Assembly: GCF_002878395.1 (NCBI RefSeq)
Contig: NW_025850773.1
Coordinates: 269,441 to 333,440 of the forward strand
DNA length: 64,000 nt
Origin: Capsicum annuum
Taxonomy: Eukaryota > Streptophyta > Magnoliopsida > Solanales > Solanaceae
Direction: 5' to 3'
Shown: one piece after another, positions 22,861-33,318 of the stretch
Layout: each line of letters begins with the position of its first letter
How positions within the stretch are numbered: position 1 is the first letter of the stretch
The notes under the pieces: generated by a model
The model's input: only the letters and a program-made list of their open reading frames with translations
What the model was told of the DNA's origin: nothing
Databases searched by the model: none
Translations under genes and position numbers: made by a program

Positions 22861-24400
22861 GTATATTCACCGCTTATCTAATCTTGAAGTTCGTTTCTTG
22901 TACTCCAATGATGGTGATGTGATGGTACAAGAAATGGTCGATTGTCTCTTAGTGTAGAGATTAAGGAGAAACAAGTGCTGGATCCCATCTTGATGAAAAT
23001 AAAGAGTGATGTTGGTGTGAAAAAAGTAATGGTCTTTGAGATCAGTGGTGATGGTATTTTATGGTACCAAGGGAGGTTGGGTGTTCCTGATGTCTATGAT
23101 TTACGATAGAGGGTTTTGGATGAGGCGCATGAATCACACTAGTTGTTCATCCTAGTTTGACAAAAATATGTCATGCTCTCAAGGAAATGTATCGGTGGAG
23201 TGGTATGAAAAAGGATGTGGCAGATTTTGTAGGCAAATACTTCGTGTCCCAACAAGTCAAAGTTGAGCACATAAGGCTTGGTGGGTTGTATCAAGAAATT
23301 GATTTACCCAAATAGAAATGAGAGGTGATCAATATGGATTTTGTTACTGGTCTTCCTCGGTCTCAGAATTAATTTGATTCGATTTGGGTCATTGTGGATA
23401 GGATGTCCAAGTTCGCTCACTTTTTGCCGATGCAGACTAACTTTTCAGCTAAGGACTATGCGAGGTTGTATCTTTATGAGGTTGTAAATCTGCATGGGGT
23501 ACCTGTTTCAATTATTTTTTATTGGGGTACGTAGTTTTTATCTCACTTCTGGCGGTTTTTTAAGAAGTGATTAGGGACTAAGGTTAGTCTGAATACTGCT
23601 TTTCATCCCCAGACAGATGGGCAAGCAGAAAGGTCTATTCAAAGATTGGAGGATATGCTTTGGTCGTGCATGATTGATTATAGTGGAAGTTGGGTTGAGC
23701 ATCTACCTTTATTAGAGTTTGCTTACAACAATAGATATACTTCTAGTATTGGTATGGCCCTTTTTAAGGCATTGTATGGTAGGAGGTATAGATCTCCTAT
23801 AGGATGGTTTGAGCTTGGTGAGGCGACTATGTTCGATTTGAATTTGGTTTATCAGGCTATGGAAAAGGTAAAGGTGATTCGAGATAGGCTTAAGGCTATC
23901 CAAATCCGCCAAAAGTCCCATGCAGATGTAATGCGTAGAGACTTGGAATTTGAGGTTGGGGATACGGTATTCCTAAAGGTATCTCCCATAAAGGGAGTAA
24001 TGCGGTTTGGTAAGAAGGGGAAGTGCAATCCCCGATTTGTTGGTCCTTATGTGATTTTTCGGAGGGTTTGTAATGTGGCTTATGAATTGAAGTTGGCTTC
24101 TAGTTTGAACTCCATTCACCTAGTATTTTACGTTTCAATATTGAGGAAGTGCGTTGGCGATCCTTCTTCAATTGGTCCTTTGGAGGGACTAGGTATCTCC
24201 TATTCTCTATCTTATAAAAAGGTCCCGAATGAGATCTTGGATAGGCAGGTTTGTCGATTACAGGCCAAGAATATGGCCTCATTTTAGGTTCTATGGCGGA
24301 ACCACAAGGTGGAAGAGGCTACATAGGAAACGGAGGAGGATATGAAGTCCAAGTATTCGCATCTGTTTTCTGCTCCTTGGATTTGTGCGAAATGTATGTT
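22861..24400 (+). pseudogene. Tekay integrase and chromodomain pseudogene, copy 2
   Basis: Parallel to copy 1. The core includes 'WVIVDRMSKFAHFLPMQTNF' (from 23389); the second Asp region reads 'IIFYWGT', so that catalytic Asp is lost. The frame from 23646 to 24287 is open for 213 residues and covers 'LEFAYNNRYTSSIG', 'ALYGRRYRSPIGWFELGEA' and the integrase C-terminal 'FEVGDTVFLKVSPIKGVMRF'. The chromodomain at 24296-24360 has 'RNHKVEEAT' followed by a stop (TAG, 24324) where copy 1 has Trp. TAA at 23370 and TGA at 23568 are shared with copy 1. Confidence 0.85.
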
Positions 24401-24578
24401 TTCTTCAACATACTTTTTTTTTTATCAAACTTTGTTAAAGGAAATATTAATATCCTTGCATCTTTATTTTCTAACTTGGTTAAAGGCTGGATTGATATTT
24501 GATAATGCAAATGAATCGTGCTTGTGTTTACCCTACCTTTTCTGTCATTTAGGGACGAATGTTCCTAGTGGGGGAGAC

Positions 24579-27165
24579 TATAAAACCCTTGGTTTTTGAC
24601 CCTTAGAAAATTTCTTGGATTTCTAGTTTCTGTATAAGATAGACTAAGGGGTACCAGTCGTATATTAGGGTACGGTTCGTATGGGTTGGTCGTATGCTGA
24701 CCAGTGTTGGTTGGTGGGTTGGATTAGTTTCTGAAATGGATGCAACTTGGTGGATACGAGTCGTATTGGTGGATACGGGTCATTCAGTTTGAGGTTTTTC
24801 CTTTACTTAATCTTAGACTTGGTATCTTAACTTGGATCTGAGTATGAGTATCTCACCATGAGCTATGAGTATCTCACCATGAGCCGTAAGCTAGGGTACG
24901 AGTCATACTATGGAGTCATATGGTGGATATTTTTCAATTCTCTTTGATTCTATTATGCTAGGGGTACGGGTCAAAGGTACCGGTCATATGCTTTGGGTAC
25001 GGCTTAGTTTGGGTAAGTCATACCTTGGACAGTGTTGGGTCCAAGGAGAAGGACTAGGGTACGAGTGGTGAGTACCACTCATATTGGAGAGTATGACTGG
25101 TATGGTTAGTCATACCCTCTAACGGGAATTTTATGCAGTTTAAGTGGGGGCAATTAGGATGTTTCTCCACTTAACCTATTATTGTCCCACAACTTTTAAC
25201 ACACTTGGGAGGTTATTTTCTCTATTATTCTATTCATTAACACTTAGAAAACACTCTTTAATCCTCTCTAAGGCTTTTGGGTAAAAAAAGGCTAATGTTT
25301 CGCTAAGATAATCAATTTGCGGCTTTTGTTGGTGATTTTTCTCCATCATCTACTCAATTTAAGGCATGTACTCCTTCCCTCATTGTTAGTTTCAATTAAA
25401 GGCATATTTTGTAAATTGCTTTCATGGCATAATTGTTATATCGTTTTGGGTTTTCAAATATATATTGGGGGTTTTGGTTATAATAGCTTGGTTATGGTTT
25501 TCCTATGTTATAATTATATATTTACATATTTTAATGGTAGGTTTGATACTTGGTTGCATGTAAATAGTTAATTGGTATTTGATTTTGGTTTTGGAAACAC
25601 TATGCCCCCAATATGCTTGATAAAATGCCTATGAGAATGTTTTTACTATATTGTTGGACTTTTTAATGGAACTATTGAATGGTATGGTTTGGTAATAGAA
25701 CCCTAAATAGTACAAATGGTTTAAATGATTTGGAATGGTTAAATAGAATGGTTTGGTGGTCATGGTTATGGTCAATTGAACTCCTTATGGGGTTCAATGG
25801 AATCCCCAAAGTAAACATGTTAATGAATAACTTTTAGGGTACATAGGACTCCTCCAAGCAAACATAATAATGGAATACTTGTGGGGTACATAGAACTCCC
25901 CCAAGTTAACTTGGTAAATAGGTACACGGGATTTCCTTAACCTCAAAGTTTGGCTAAGGACAATACTTGCAAGTTATAGTTGGTATGACGATACCATTAT
26001 TAATAGCTTTGGTAAATAATAAATGGAATAATGGATTAGCTGGTTGAAAATGATTTTAATTGGGCAATGATGGAGGGCGGTGATAACTAACCGTGAAGGT
26101 GGGAGTTCAATGAACGAATACTGAAAACTCATGTTTACCGACATGAGGGGTTGGTCATGGCGATCATATATGATACTATGAGGTATACACGAATCATCTA
26201 AGTACACTGTTCATATGTATCATGGAGAGCGAAGGGTATTTGTGAATCCCCTACAGTTATGGTATCTCTGATTTGTGCGGCTACATGCATCAAGGCCTGT
26301 TTAGGGGGTTACACTGAACTCATATAGCCCGTGGGTGGTTTTATGATGGTTAAGCTACACATACCCAGGTTAATGATTTTAAATACATGGTAAACCCGGT
26401 TTCCTTTTCCGGCATGGTTATATATATGTATGGTTTGTATACATATGGTTGGTTTAGTTAGTTTTACTGGATGACACTATTTAATTCTTAATCTGAGTTC
26501 ATACTAACATTCACTCGCTAACCCATCTTTGGGTGGTTGTATCCCCACGCGATGCAAGAACTGTCTATTCTACTCCTCCTGCATAGTGATTGAATTTCGG
26601 GATTAGCTTTTGGATTGAAGTGGTTAGCTTCCATCTTTCTGGAAGGCTCCATTTCATTTTCATAGTTGTTTTTACACACTTTAGTTTATTTATGGATATT
26701 GGTTTTGGCTATAGTTGGGGGCATGTCCCAACCGGATATTTGTTTTCTTTTGGTTAGCGGCTTTTGTGGAACTACTATAGGTTGGTATGGGCGGGATCAT
26801 TATTGGTGTCAGCATTAATATTGGCATTGGTACTGAGGCTGATACTGTTGGACTAAATTTCTCACTATTCCATCCTTTTATGTTATGGAACTTGGTTTGG
26901 TTATTATTTTTGTTTTGGCTTACGATTTTTGTTGGATAGGGTTGTTGGTTGGATTTGGGACAGTTGGGCTCATTTGGGTCAATCTCGGTCATAGACCTAT
27001 CGCAAAGTCTGGATTAGTGGTATTACACTTTATCTTGTTCTATGTTCGGAATTCATCCGACTCAGGGCATATGATGGATGGTTGGGTTGGGTATCGGGGG
27101 TGGTCTCGAGTCCTAGTTAGACTTGATATGCCCATTACGACAAGGCCCCTGGTCGGGTCATGTCA
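24579..27165 (+). repeat. Tekay 3' LTR
   Basis: Starts 'tataaaacccttgg' (TG mutated to TA) after the polypurine tract and ends 'gggtcatgtca' with the canonical CA. It is full length (2587 bp against 2563 bp for LTR 1). A 22-23-bp phrase ('gagctatgagtatctcacca' and flanks) is locally duplicated near 24845-24890. Confidence 0.88.
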
Positions 27166-27170
27166 CAAAT
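27166..27170 (+). repeat. Target-site duplication CAAAT, right copy
   Basis: Exact match to 12051-12055. The interrupted Tat/Ogre-like LTR resumes immediately after it. Confidence 0.85.
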
Positions 27171-29123
27171 ACTCTTATAAATACCACTACTATTCTAGCA
27201 GAAAAGATATTGGAGAGGTTGGATAGTGGAAATCGCGAAAAACGTGGGATTTTACTACTCGAAGAAGGATTTTGGTGCCAAAAAATTCGATAAGACTCAT
27301 TTGAGCTGAAATTTTCAGGCTAAGAATCTAATTTCATTCCGGTGGTGGCGTGAATTTCAACGAGCTCGTAGTCCAATTTGCTGCTTCAGAGAAGGTAAAC
27401 CTCTCGGCACTTTGTTTTTCTTGTAATTCTGCCTGCTCTTCATTTTCGTGGTAGGAATTTAGTTTCTTTTATTGATGGGATTATTTGTTGTATAAAGCTT
27501 TATAAAAGCCATAGGATTTTCTGCGTGATGGAATTTGTGATTGATGTAGCATGTTTACTGATTTCGAACTATGTTTGGTGTTCTGGGTGTATGTGAAATT
27601 TGTGAACCAGTTTTTAAAAAAGTGTCGTAATTTTGCAATCGTTTATTTAGTTTTCGATAAGTTAGAACAGAATTGTTTCCTTTCTTTGGCATGGTCCTTT
27701 TGTAGTTAGCTTTTTAATTAAAGTATGATTTTTTTTAGGTTTGGTGGCTGATCAGTTTTATAGTACAAATTTAAAAGTATTACTTGTTTGAGATGTTACT
27801 ACATAACTTGCTCTTCTCTTCCCCAATTTTTCTAGCAAAAGGAGGTTAAATCATATGTTATCTTAATTTATGAGTGTTTCATCTTGAGCATATTATGTGC
27901 ACTTATTCTTGAAGTGTTGATGTTCAAATTGAACGCATTTTCCAGTAAATAAGATTTAGTATGATCACTAAGTATTTTATTTATTTACTTATTTATTATT
28001 AACATTTCTTCTCTCTCTATATATTAATATCGTTAGAATACCAAGCTAATCAGCGACTCTAGTCTTTTCAATTGCATGCTCGATTTTAGTTCAAGTTCCG
28101 AGTAGTTAAAATTTGTTTGCTCAAAGAATCACTCATTTATTTGGAGAATTTTGTTTAGATTACTATTGACACTGTTTCTTAATTGGTTGCATGATGACTA
28201 GTTATTTTACTAATCCTTTTTCATTTCTTCCTTGTATGCATGATATGACGAGTCTAAGAAGATTAAGGCTGTATACAAAGATATATAACAGATATACATT
28301 ATGCTCAGGTCTTGAAAGCTGATATACAGATAGATACAACGGGTTAAAAATCGAGCTAAGAAAGCTGGTCTCAAGTTGATATACAATGTGTATACAGCCA
28401 AAAACATGAAAAAGAGAAGGTGATACACAGCTGAAAAAGGGCCCAAAAGCTGGCCTAATTTGAAATGGGCCAAATAGGGCCCCAAATCTTAACTTTTCTT
28501 CTTTAGTTATTTATATATATTATTTGTTTGTAATGATCTTTTAAATTTGGTTGAGTCAAATTAAATTTCCTTTTGAATTGTCATTTCTTTTTTTGTGATT
28601 CGTCATGCAGTCTAAATTCTTGAATTAAAAAAAATAGTCTTTTTATGTTTTTCTTAAGATCAAGCCTTTTAGAAATCAAAATGGCATTTTATTTTATCAA
28701 TGTGTTAACTTAGTTTATTTAAGTTAAAGAGAATTCTCTTCCATATAAAAAATAGATTTTTCTTATAAGAAATTAAAACTTCTTTTTTATAATTGGTCAA
28801 ATTTTCTTAATTTGTTTATTTTCTTTTTTTTATTAAAAATAATTTTTGTTTCTCAAATTGAATAAAATAAATGTCATATTTTACAATAGATTTCAATATG
28901 TTACAAAGTTAGCTACATTTTTAAAGCTAGTCACATTTTTATGAATCAGTCAAATAGACTTTTGGTCAACCGTTTTTTAACGGATATTCTTGAGTGCCTT
29001 AAAAACCTTCCCAAAGCTTTATCTGAATTCTTACCCACTTTCTCTAATTTTAAGGATTTATTTATGTTTTTCAAGTCTTAAAAATACTTTTAGTTTTTCT
29101 TGATATTTTCTTAAAAAATCAAG

Positions 29124-29235
29124 TAGCGACTCTGTAATTTCTAAAATTATTTCAAAATTTTCTTTAAAAGTTTGAAATAGTTTAAAAAGTCAAAATAATA
29201 TTTTTCAACCTTTCGAGCCAAAAAGGGATAAAATA
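29124..29235 (+). mobile_element. Primer site and leader of a third Tat/Ogre-like internal region
   Basis: 'tagcgactctgtaa' and the following 'tttgaaatagtttaaaaagt' and 'caacctttcgag' match 8880-8990. The match stops near 29235, where MULE-like sequence starts. So a further internal region once followed this LTR and has been cut off. Confidence 0.6.
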
Positions 29236-29249
29236 GTAACTACTACACG

Positions 29250-29471
29250 TCACCTTGACTCCTTAACACTTTTCTTCGTTCGGTGCTTTATACCTTCTTC
29301 ATTTGCAGCTATTAGATACATCATTACTCCCGTATAATTAGGTATGAGCATTGGTGGACATCTATCATTTATCAAGAACTTAATCTCAATTTGAATTGAG
29401 TTAATGTTAATCTTGATTTGTTCTGCTATTGCATTTATCAATCCTTTATACTTGGTATCTGCATCATTCAT
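29250..29471 (-). pseudogene. MULE (MuDR-type) N-terminal fragment
   Basis: The 73-residue frame contains 'IEIKFLINDRCPPMLIPNYT' followed by 'GVMMYLIAANEE'. This follows the pattern I know from the N-terminal region of plant MuDR-like transposase genes (I-x-IK-x(6-8)-PM-x-I-x-N-x(2)-GV-x(2)-YL). No downstream MULE domain (DDE core, SWIM finger) is found next to it on the minus strand, so it is a fragment. Solo fragments of this module are common in plant genomes. The family call rests on motif memory only. Confidence 0.5.
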
Positions 29472-30384
29472 AATCCCATCTACTGAAAAATCATTAGGCT
29501 AACCTGTAAACATAAAATAGAATTTTTGCCGAATCAATGCTCAAAAAAAATGTAAAGATATGAAATTTAAAATGTTCAATAAATTTTAATTCTAACTAAA
29601 GATACACATAAAAAAAAAAAAACTAGATTAACTGCTTATACTCAAATCAACAAGACTAACATTGACGGATTTAATTAAGGTGTGAAAAGAATTTGAACTA
29701 TGTTTTGTTGAGTAAAACAACAAAATTTGCACAGTTACGTCCAAAAAAATGATTTGAATTTCTAAAAGAACTAATAAAATTACACAATTAGTTGATTAAA
29801 ACAATAAAAACAATACCGATTACATCTCATCTTCATCCATGCATCACAAGAAAAGAATGTAAACTATCACCATCCATTATAAGTCAGATTCAAATAAAAT
29901 ACTTATATCAGTATTCTTTTAGATGAAGAAGAAAAAGAAAATATGATGAAATAATTTAAAGAAAATGGTGAATGATAAGAAAATACAATGCTTGATAATA
30001 AATATTTGAGAAAAAAAATAATATGTCGTTAATGAAAAAGAAGAGAGCCATTTATAAGAGAAAAAAAGGGATGATTGATATCCTGATAATAACTGTCATA
30101 TGTTTTTAATGGATATGAAATCTTTTTTCCTTATATGTAGTTGTATTTTACCTTTTTAGTAAAAAAATATTTTTTTTCTCTTTTTTATACCAAAATTTTG
30201 CTACAAGTTGTAAACTAAAATTTTTTTTCTATAACTTGCATTTAACCATCTAAGGATAGTTATATAGATTTTTTTTTTTCCTTTTAACATCATCTTGACT
30301 GATGTAGATGCTCAAATCCACGAGTCCAACCGGTGAAGGTGTCAATTTTATAATAGCGTAAGGGTCATAGGTGTGAGGAATAAG
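29472..30384. other. AT-rich DNA without a recognisable gene
   Basis: Long A/T runs, no open frame with a motif and no clear inverted or direct repeat. It may be the rest of the MULE to which the fragment at 29250 belonged. Confidence 0.3.
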
Positions 30385-31705
30385 AAAAGATAATTTTGGG
30401 ATAAATTTTTAGTATCTCTTTATCCATTGTTTGGTTAAAAAGCATGAGATAACTTATCCCAAAATTAATTAATGAGTAACTTACATGAATCTCAAACTTT
30501 TAATGGGTTGCAATACTTATTACTATAACTTTGTTAAATTACAAGATATCTTGAAATTTAATTTTTGTGATACATATCTTTAGCCTTGATACATATGCAT
30601 TGTGTTATATTTGTAATTTAGTGATTAGTTAAATAAGGAAGTAACTGATTTTCAATTATGACGGGGATTAAATCATGGGAAAACCATAGCATACCATATT
30701 CACTTTCAAATGAATCTATGAAATATCCAAAATTGGTCAACTTTCAAATTTTTCTTCTTTCTCTCATAATTTAAACATGTCTTGTTATTATTGTGATTGT
30801 TCACAAACTGATCTTAAATTTGTATGTGATGAACTAGCTTTTCAAATGTATCATAAAGATACATCTGATAAAATTACTCAATACCCATTCAAAGTTCAAT
30901 CCCACTCAAAATAAATAGTTTACAAATGTCAAATATATGTTAAATATATCAAACATTTATAAATGAATAAAAAATATGAAGCACTATCAACAAGTATCTG
31001 CATATGTATTACCAATCTTCTGACAACAAATGTATCATTCATATCTATCACCAATATATTGACAGCAAATGTATCACTCATGTATCACCGTTTATAGTAC
31101 GAAAATGTATCGGGAAATTTCCAATATTATATATGTATCAAGCGCATTAACAAAAAATATATGTATCAATTCTGAATTCGATATCTAATTCTGTAGACCA
31201 TTGCAGTGGTCATTGTCATTGCCATGGTTCCGCTGGAAACAATGACATTTTTTAGCTTCTATAGTATGAAAATTCTTCAAACGAATATGAATGCTTGTCA
31301 ACATGAAGCACACAGTAAAGCTTTCAAAATTTTAAGAAAAAAAAGATTAATAGAGATGGAAAAAAATTGAACCAAATTATAAATTGCAAATGATAAGATC
31401 TGATGAAAATTTTTAATATGAATTTTTTGTTAGATATTTAAAATATTCTCTCCCATTATTTACTCTCCTAAAATAAATGTAAATATGTTACTTCTATATT
31501 TAACATGTATCAAGAGGAAAAGGAGAAATATGAGATTTTACAAAATATTTTAAAAGATGAGAAATTTTATGTACTTATGCCTCTTAAATTTGTGTTTTTG
31601 CATAATTTATCCTTAATCAATTAGTGTTGGGATAAGTTATCCTTGCCTTTGGGTGGAACAATAATACTGGGATAATCTATCCCAGATAAAATGATTAAAT
31701 TGACA
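30385..31705. mobile_element. Split inverted-repeat element (MITE-like) with nested insertion
   Basis: About 75-80 bp at 30390-30475 ('ttgggataaa' to 'gagataacttatcccaaaa') is repeated in inverse orientation at 31625-31700 ('ttgggataagttatcc' to 'gggataatctatccca'). The ~1.1 kb between them begins 'acttacatgaatctcaaac' and ends with a partly inverse version near 31560-31600, so a second element may be nested inside. I could not fix target duplications for either. Confidence 0.4.
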
Positions 31706-32122
31706 AAGATACCCTCTAATCCCTTTTTATACATTACTTTTTACATTCTTTACCCAACTTATCTATAAGTAAAATAGTTAAATTGATAAAAATAGTATAT
31801 GTGCTCTTTTATATATTAGGCGTCCAGGCATATACTTGATGCATATGCAGCTACAAATCCTAGTTTCATGTTTTTTTTTTTGTTAAGAAAGGTAACAATA
31901 CTTGTATAAAATTTCTACATAACAAAGTATTGCAAAGTGCGAACTATCAAATTCAATACTTGTATAAAATGATGAAAATAATTTACTCTAAAAACCATCC
32001 AACTTTGAAAGTTGGAGTGATTTCTACTAAATGAAGGGAACCTTTTATGTATTTTTCTCAATTTGGAGGAATATAATTTTTGCGTCAGTGCTTGTTATTT
32101 GATTTTTTTCTTTGATTTTTAA

Positions 32123-32187
<65 letters not shown>
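32123..32187. repeat. (TG)n(TA)n microsatellite
   Basis: TG dinucleotides from 32123 pass into TA dinucleotides that run to 32187 with one TG interruption. The 5' end of the first Helitron lies in or next to this tract. Confidence 0.95.
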
Positions 32188-32188
<1 letters not shown>

Positions 32189-32628
32189 AAAAGTATGAAG
32201 ATCCCTCGAAAAGTGATTTGAACTTTTTATCCTTCATTAAAAGACTCTCCTTTAGATAAAACTATCTTTTCACTATTTTTTAATTTATTATTTAATTGTT
32301 TTTATTATATTAACTAGATTCCTAAAATATATGGGACTCCTAAAATATGTGGAAGGAGAATCAATTCATAGTTTCCTTTGTACTGATCAATTAGAAAAAG
32401 ACTCCTAAAATAGGATAGAAAAATACTCCTAAAATAGGACTCTATTAAGGAAATACTTCTATAACTACTGAGATTCACTATAAACTAGAGAAGAAACTGA
32501 TTTACTTATTGGAAGAATATGATTGATGCTCATCTAACTTGATTCGGTAGCATGTCTAGATTGGTAGATGCTTAATTTTCTAACCCTTAACTTTTTCACT
32601 ATTTTTGTCAATATAATAGAATTCAACA

Positions 32629-32635
32629 TGTGTGT

Positions 32636-32690
<55 letters not shown>
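32629..32690. repeat. (TG)n microsatellite inside Helitron 1
   Basis: A nearly pure TG run of more than 50 bp, with one TA interruption at 32639-32640, ends in TATATATA. It creates spurious Cys-Val and Thr-His open frames on the two strands. Confidence 0.95.
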
Positions 32691-32691
<1 letters not shown>

Positions 32692-32795
32692 CTTTGTTAT
32701 TTTCATTCAAGTCATTCTTTAGTGTCAAAATTTTCGCTCAGACAAGAATTATTTTCATCAAAACTAAAGCTTTGTGATCACTATTTTATTATTTT

Positions 32796-33150
32796 GTTGT
32801 AGTTTACAGGTCGTAGATGAATTTACAGGTGGTAGATGAATGTCGATCGATTTTGAGGTTTTTTAGGTAAAGGTTAGGTTTAATTGTATTATTTTTATAT
32901 CTCTGTTTTGAGAATTTTTTTGTGTGAAGATAAAGTTTAGTTGTATTATTTTGATATCTCTATTGTCGTATTATTTTCTTATAGTTTACAGATGGTAGAT
33001 GAGTGTCGGATGGCTTTGAGAAATTTTTTGTGTAAAGGTTAGATTTAATTATATTGTTTTGATGTCTCTATCATCGTATTATTTTGTTGCAGTTTACAGG
33101 TGATAGATGAATATCGATCGGCTTTGAGAAGTTTTTTTGGTAAAGGTTAT
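32796..33150 (+). repeat. About 115-120-bp tandem repeat in Helitron 1, 3 units
   Basis: Each unit has 'gtattattttgttg.agttta', 'caggt.gtagatgaatgtcg', 'gctttgagaa.tttttt' and 'gtaaaggttagatttaatt'. Units start near 32790, 32965 and 33075. A 19-bp partial 'tttacaggtggtagatgaat' is additionally doubled at 32805-32840. Confidence 0.75.
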
Positions 33151-33263
33151 ATTTAATTAAATAAATTCTCCAAAAGATGTTGAATTTAATTATTGTATTC
33201 ATCTTTATTATTTAAATAAATATCCTATTTAGTGTAACGTTTAAACTCAATAAAGTGAGGTAC

Positions 33264-33278
33264 ACGCGCGAGGCGCGT
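33264..33278 (+). other. Helitron 1 terminal hairpin
   Basis: 'acgcgc' - 'gag' - 'gcgcgt' forms a perfect 6-bp stem with a 3-base loop. It precedes the CTAG end by 9 bases and acts as the rolling-circle stop signal in Helitrons. Confidence 0.85.
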
Positions 33279-33318
33279 ACACCTAAACTAGTATATTTAT
33301 ATATATCTATATCTATAA

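Larger units (their letters stand above)
12056..27165 (+). mobile_element. Compound Tekay/Del chromovirus with three LTRs (15.1 kb)
   Basis: This is a Ty3/Gypsy element with Met-type primer site, a gag-protease-RT-RNase H-integrase order and a C-terminal chromodomain, the hallmarks of the Tekay/Del chromovirus clade. Its order is: LTR (12056-14618), internal region (14619-19697), truncated LTR (19698-21104), truncated internal region (21105-24578), LTR (24579-27165). The outermost ends carry the same 5-bp target duplication, so the chain occupies a single insertion site. All coding frames have stops and frameshifts, so it cannot move by itself. Confidence 0.9.
11010..29122 (+). mobile_element. 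Second Tat/Ogre-like LTR, split by nested Tekay element
   Basis: The LTR is in two parts: 11010-12055 and 27171-29122 (about 3.0 kb together). The left part begins 'tgttgacacttaatttttt'. The right part resumes with 'actcttataaataccactactattct', matching the TATA region at 6150-6180 of the other LTR. It ends before 'tagcgactct' at 29124. The 5' and extreme 3' ends resemble the LTR at 5303-8878 well, but the middle (27240-28500) is quite different. The two LTRs may therefore come from different subfamilies rather than one recent insertion. Confidence 0.65.
32170..33291 (+). mobile_element. Non-autonomous Helitron 1
   Basis: The 5' side reads 'attaaaagtatgaag' then 'aaaagtgatttgaac', which matches the start of Helitron 2 closely. 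The 3' side has the 15-bp hairpin at 33264-33278 followed nine bases later by CTAG (33288-33291) and a T. Helitrons end in a short GC-rich hairpin plus CTRR and insert between A and T. The exact 5' TC is hidden in the TA microsatellite. There is no Rep/helicase coding, so it is non-autonomous. Confidence 0.8.

Noticed and set aside
32534..32777. His/Thr-rich and Cys/Val-rich frames at 32.6 kb
   Set aside because: Produced by the TG microsatellite read on the two strands.
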